From Candidatus Hodarchaeota archaeon (lineage in GTDB: Archaea; Asgardarchaeota; Heimdallarchaeia; Hodarchaeales; Hodarchaeaceae), in the NCBI GenBank assembly GCA_016840305.1, contig JAEOSP010000479.1, forward strand, positions 1 through 8,958: DNA of 8,958 nt, written 5' to 3'. The stretch's first letter is position 1; the number at the start of each line of letters is the position of its first letter. This document shows positions 6,383 through 8,958 of the stretch, in pieces. The translations under genes and the position numbers were made by a program. A model generated the notes under the pieces. That model was given only the letters and a program-made list of their open reading frames with translations. It searched no databases and had not been told where the DNA came from.

Positions 6383-8958
6383 ATGCCAGAATTTGATCCG
6401 GATAAATATGTAGCTGAAGAAGCTATCGATGAACAGGGTTTTGATCCTGATTCTTATTTGACTGAAACTGTAAAAAAAAAAGACGAGACAGTTTCTGGAA
6501 AAGAATTGGATTCTACAGAAGTGGAATCGACTTCTACATTACCTTCAGAAAATGAATTGATAAAGACTGCAGAGTTAGAAGGAGATCAAATACCACCTTT
6601 ATCTTTACAGGAAACAGCTACATTAGAAGAAACTCCTAAAGAAGCTAAACCTGATATACCTCTTAGTGTACAAGAATTTCAAGACAAGGTTCAGGATACT
6701 GTAGAATGGCATGAAGCTACTAAAGACGAACGTAGAGCTTTAATGGAAAAGGCCGATGAAGAATTTGCCAAACAAACAGCTCAAAGAGTAGATTTACTTT
6801 CTAAGGAAATTGATGATAAATCCAAAGAAGCTTATGACGAACTTGAATATAACAGAGCACAGTTAGCACAAAACCTATCTGACACTAAAGGTTTATATGA
6901 CCTATCAAAACAAGACCCTTCTTACAAGGAAGATTTTAAGCAAGTTTCTCAGGAATCCAAAGCCCTACATGCCTTAGTAAAAGAATCTGAAGCAAAAACA
7001 AATGCATTGGCCGATGCTAAAGAATTGGTTATAAAAGCAAAAAAGTATTACGATACTAAAGATGCTGGAGTACTGGATGCTCTTTTCAATTCTCAATATG
7101 GTAAAGATTTTATTTCATTTGGTTTCAATGAAGCATTTAGAGGATATGATATTCTTAAGATAATAGAAAAACCAGAAGCTGAAAGAACGGAAGAAGAAAA
7201 TATAGCTTTAGAAGCTTATGCATTGAACGATCAGTTAATGGCTACAAACGAACAGTCAATTTCTTCAATGATAGGATCAGGAGCAGCGGCTACAATTCCA
7301 TTTATGGTTGAGTTTGCAGCGTCAGGAGGTTTTTCTACAGCAGCAAAAGCAGGTGTTAAGAGATCTATTACAAAAATAATTAAGGACCAATTAAAAAAGA
7401 AAGGTAAAAAAACGATTGCAGCGAAAGCCTTAATGAAGTCAAAACCATTAATTAGTGGCGCTGTAGGAGCAGCAGTTAGGGTTCCTCTTTTAACAAGCGA
7501 GTTATTACCAACAACTCCAACCAGGATGATAGGGGACTTAACTCTAAAACAAACACCAGAAGGAGAAAAAATAGTAAGAGAAGGAGAAGAAGATTTTCAA
7601 ACAGCATTTGGAAAATCATTAGCTACTACTTATTTATCAGCTTCAGTGGAAGCATTAGGTGGACCTATTTCTAAGACTGCAGGAAAATTTAAGAAATCAT
7701 TTCTTACCAATACTGTACCTGGAGTAAAAATTGCAAGATTATCCGAGAATATCGCTAAAAAACTACCAACTATACCTGGAGCTAACACGAAAATGGCTCG
7801 AATGGGAAAAAAGATGTTTGAACAAGCAGGAGTTCAGAATATGTTTGCTGAAACTTCAGAAGAGATTATAGAAGCTTATGGACATGCTGCCGTTACTGGC
7901 GACAGAAAACTATCAGAAGTATGGGATAATAAACAGATGCTTGCTATTCTAGGAACAGTAGCTGTTATTGGAGGAACGAGATTAGGTACAGATATGGCAT
8001 TTAGACAGGCTTTTGATCAACGATTAGTTGCTAAACGAAATCTTAAAAATGCTGCAAAAAATCTTAAACCAGAAACAATACTTGAAATTGATAAGATCCT
8101 TAAGGGTGATAATGGAGATAATAATGCTGCCCAAATGGATTTGTATTTGCAACAAAAGAATATTGATGGGGCAAGTCGAGAAGATTTTAAGAATATATTA
8201 AATTATTATTCCAATAAGCTTTATGTAAATAGCATGGATCAGTCCCAGGCAATCATTGAGGAACCATTGACTCCTGAAGAAACAAAGAAAATGCAAGAAT
8301 CCAGGGCAGAAGAAGGTCCTATGGAAGCAGAAGTAACAACAGAAGAGAAAGTGCCTACAACAGCTCCTAAAACGACTGTAGAGGCTGAAATAGAAGTTGA
8401 ACCTAAAATTCAAGAAGATGAAAAAATCATGCAAGATGAAGGGCAAGAACAAATCGATGAAGATGTCCGTCAAGAAATCACCGAAAGGCAAGAAAAAGAT
8501 GGCTATATCGGTGAAGAAGAAGTATTAATTGAAGAACCAGTAACAGAAGAGTTCGCTGCACTGCAGAAGGAGGTTGCTGATAGAGAAGTTCAAGTAAAAG
8601 CTGCAAAAACAGAAACATTACCTGGCACAGATATACCTCGAAAGGTAAAACGATTAGGAGATATAGAAGGTCATTCAACGCATGTTGCTATTTCTGACAA
8701 TAACGCTATTATTGAAGGTGCTCTCGATCAATCTCCGGAAACAGTGCAAGAACTTACTTTTAAAAAGGATGCTCAAATAGCTGATGTAAGTAAGCCAGAA
8801 GTTGTAAAAGTTTTAAAAGCTAATGCAATGAAAAGAGCCTGGAGTAAAAAAGATAAAAAAGCTATTAAAAATTGGAAGCCAGACAGCAAATATTCAGCAG
8901 ATGTAGATTACAATCGATTAATAGAGCAAGCAGCAGAAAGATTAGGATTTGATGGAAT
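6383..8958 (+). CDS. Giant multidomain internal virion / polyvalent-type phage protein (3' end missing)
   Basis: At least 858 residues, open to the right edge. The ATG at 6383 is fixed by an in-frame stop at 6374-6376 and lies 2 bases after the previous stop. In order: a repeated motif FDPDKY (4-9) and FDPDSY (20-25); a Thr/Glu/Pro-rich linker to about 95; a charged coiled-coil region (about 97-225); a Gly/Ala hydrophobic stretch 296-320 (MIGSGAAATIPFMVEFAASG); a strongly basic helix 321-354; a second hydrophobic stretch 355-372 (PLISGAVGAAVRVPLL); a block RMIGDLTLKQTPEGEKI (381-397) and FAETSEEIIEAYGHAAVTGD (488-507); a third hydrophobic stretch 518-537 (QMLAILGTVAVIGGTRLGTD); an acidic Glu/Gln/Pro linker about 625-735; and, from about 760, a globular domain ending AAERLGFDG. 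The hydrophobic and EE blocks resemble very large virion proteins of phages. The last part resembles ADP-ribosyltransferase-like domains in phage polyvalent proteins; no catalytic residues can be assigned because the domain is cut. Likely role: an ejected, membrane-interacting protein, analogous in position to T7 gp16. No lysozyme motif is seen in the visible part. Confidence 0.6.
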   Translation, partial: MPEFDPDKYVAEEAIDEQGFDPDSYLTETVKKKDETVSGKELDSTEVESTSTLPSENELIKTAELEGDQIPPLSLQETATLEETPKEAKPDIPLSVQEFQDKVQDTVEWHEATKDERRALMEKADEEFAKQTAQRVDLLSKEIDDKSKEAYDELEYNRAQLAQNLSDTKGLYDLSKQDPSYKEDFKQVSQESKALHALVKESEAKTNALADAKELVIKAKKYYDTKDAGVLDALFNSQYGKDFISFGFNEAFRGYDILKIIEKPEAERTEEENIALEAYALNDQLMATNEQSISSMIGSGAAATIPFMVEFAASGGFSTAAKAGVKRSITKIIKDQLKKKGKKTIAAKALMKSKPLISGAVGAAVRVPLLTSELLPTTPTRMIGDLTLKQTPEGEKIVREGEEDFQTAFGKSLATTYLSASVEALGGPISKTAGKFKKSFLTNTVPGVKIARLSENIAKKLPTIPGANTKMARMGKKMFEQAGVQNMFAETSEEIIEAYGHAAVTGDRKLSEVWDNKQMLAILGTVAVIGGTRLGTDMAFRQAFDQRLVAKRNLKNAAKNLKPETILEIDKILKGDNGDNNAAQMDLYLQQKNIDGASREDFKNILNYYSNKLYVNSMDQSQAIIEEPLTPEETKKMQESRAEEGPMEAEVTTEEKVPTTAPKTTVEAEIEVEPKIQEDEKIMQDEGQEQIDEDVRQEITERQEKDGYIGEEEVLIEEPVTEEFAALQKEVADREVQVKAAKTETLPGTDIPRKVKRLGDIEGHSTHVAISDNNAIIEGALDQSPETVQELTFKKDAQIADVSKPEVVKVLKANAMKRAWSKKDKKAIKNWKPDSKYSADVDYNRLIEQAAERLGFDG
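6472..6481 (+). repeat. A10 homopolymer inside the giant protein gene
   Basis: Ten consecutive A bases span codons 30-33 (Val-Lys-Lys-Lys) near the start of the giant protein gene. It is the longest homopolymer I see in the window. One extra A would lead to a TGA after about 57 residues, and one lost A to a TGA after about 58, so any slippage here yields only a short N-terminal peptide carrying the two FDPDxY motifs. It may be a neutral Lys tract, a transcriptional slippage site, or a place prone to sequencing error. The downstream frame reads cleanly, so the assembled length is probably right. Confidence 0.5.

Noticed and set aside
8198..8678. Two overlapping - strand open frames (97 and 66 codons) with Phe/Leu-rich products that look like membrane proteins
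   Set aside because: They are antisense to the acidic Glu/Gln/Pro linker of the giant protein; GAA/GAG/CAA codons read backwards give Phe, Leu and Leu-like runs, so the hydrophobicity is an artefact.
6383..8958. Reading the giant protein as a tail tape-measure protein
   Set aside because: It has a long acidic linker, a C-terminal globular enzyme-like domain and only limited coiled coil, and it follows nozzle-type and small helical genes as in short-tailed phages. A tape measure cannot be fully excluded until the rest is seen.

Overview
The window is a single-strand, tightly packed piece of a phage (or prophage) virion-structure module. All five genes are on the + strand and are separated by only 2 to 14 bases, so they are probably one late transcription unit. 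The DNA is AT-rich. None of the four visible starts has a convincing Shine-Dalgarno sequence at normal spacing. Together with the family resemblance of the first gene, this points to a short-tailed phage of a Bacteroidota host (Flavobacteria/Cellulophaga phages, crAss-like phages and relatives). The host assignment is inference; there is no host gene or integrase here.

Layout: (1) nt 1-3180, the 3' part of a very large beta-rich structural protein, most like the tail nozzle/muzzle-type proteins of Bacteroidota phages; the frame is open to the left edge, so its true start is outside. (2) nt 3188-3946 and (3) nt 3961-4920, two Ala/Gln/Glu-rich, mostly helical proteins. By hand alignment they are paralogues that match without a gap over about 160 residues. 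(4) nt 4926-6380, an unrecognised 484-residue protein with a helical N-terminal half, a Ser/Gly linker and a more beta-like C-terminal part. (5) nt 6383 to the right edge, at least 858 residues of a giant multidomain protein with a repeated N-terminal FDPDxY motif, a coiled-coil region, Gly/Ala-rich hydrophobic segments around a basic patch, an acidic low-complexity linker, and the start of a domain resembling the ADP-ribosyltransferase-like domains of phage polyvalent proteins. The right edge cuts it.

How they may work together: the order 'large tail-hub beta protein, then small helical proteins, then a medium one, then a giant membrane-active protein' mirrors the T7 order gp12, gp14, gp15, gp16 in type and size trend. 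The best reading is a tail-nozzle gene followed by internal/ejected virion (cargo) proteins that help carry the genome across the host envelope. The duplicated helical pair and the possible enzyme domain on the giant protein are the most interesting points. No RNA gene, CRISPR array, mobile element or terminator was seen, and no gap between genes exceeds 14 bases.
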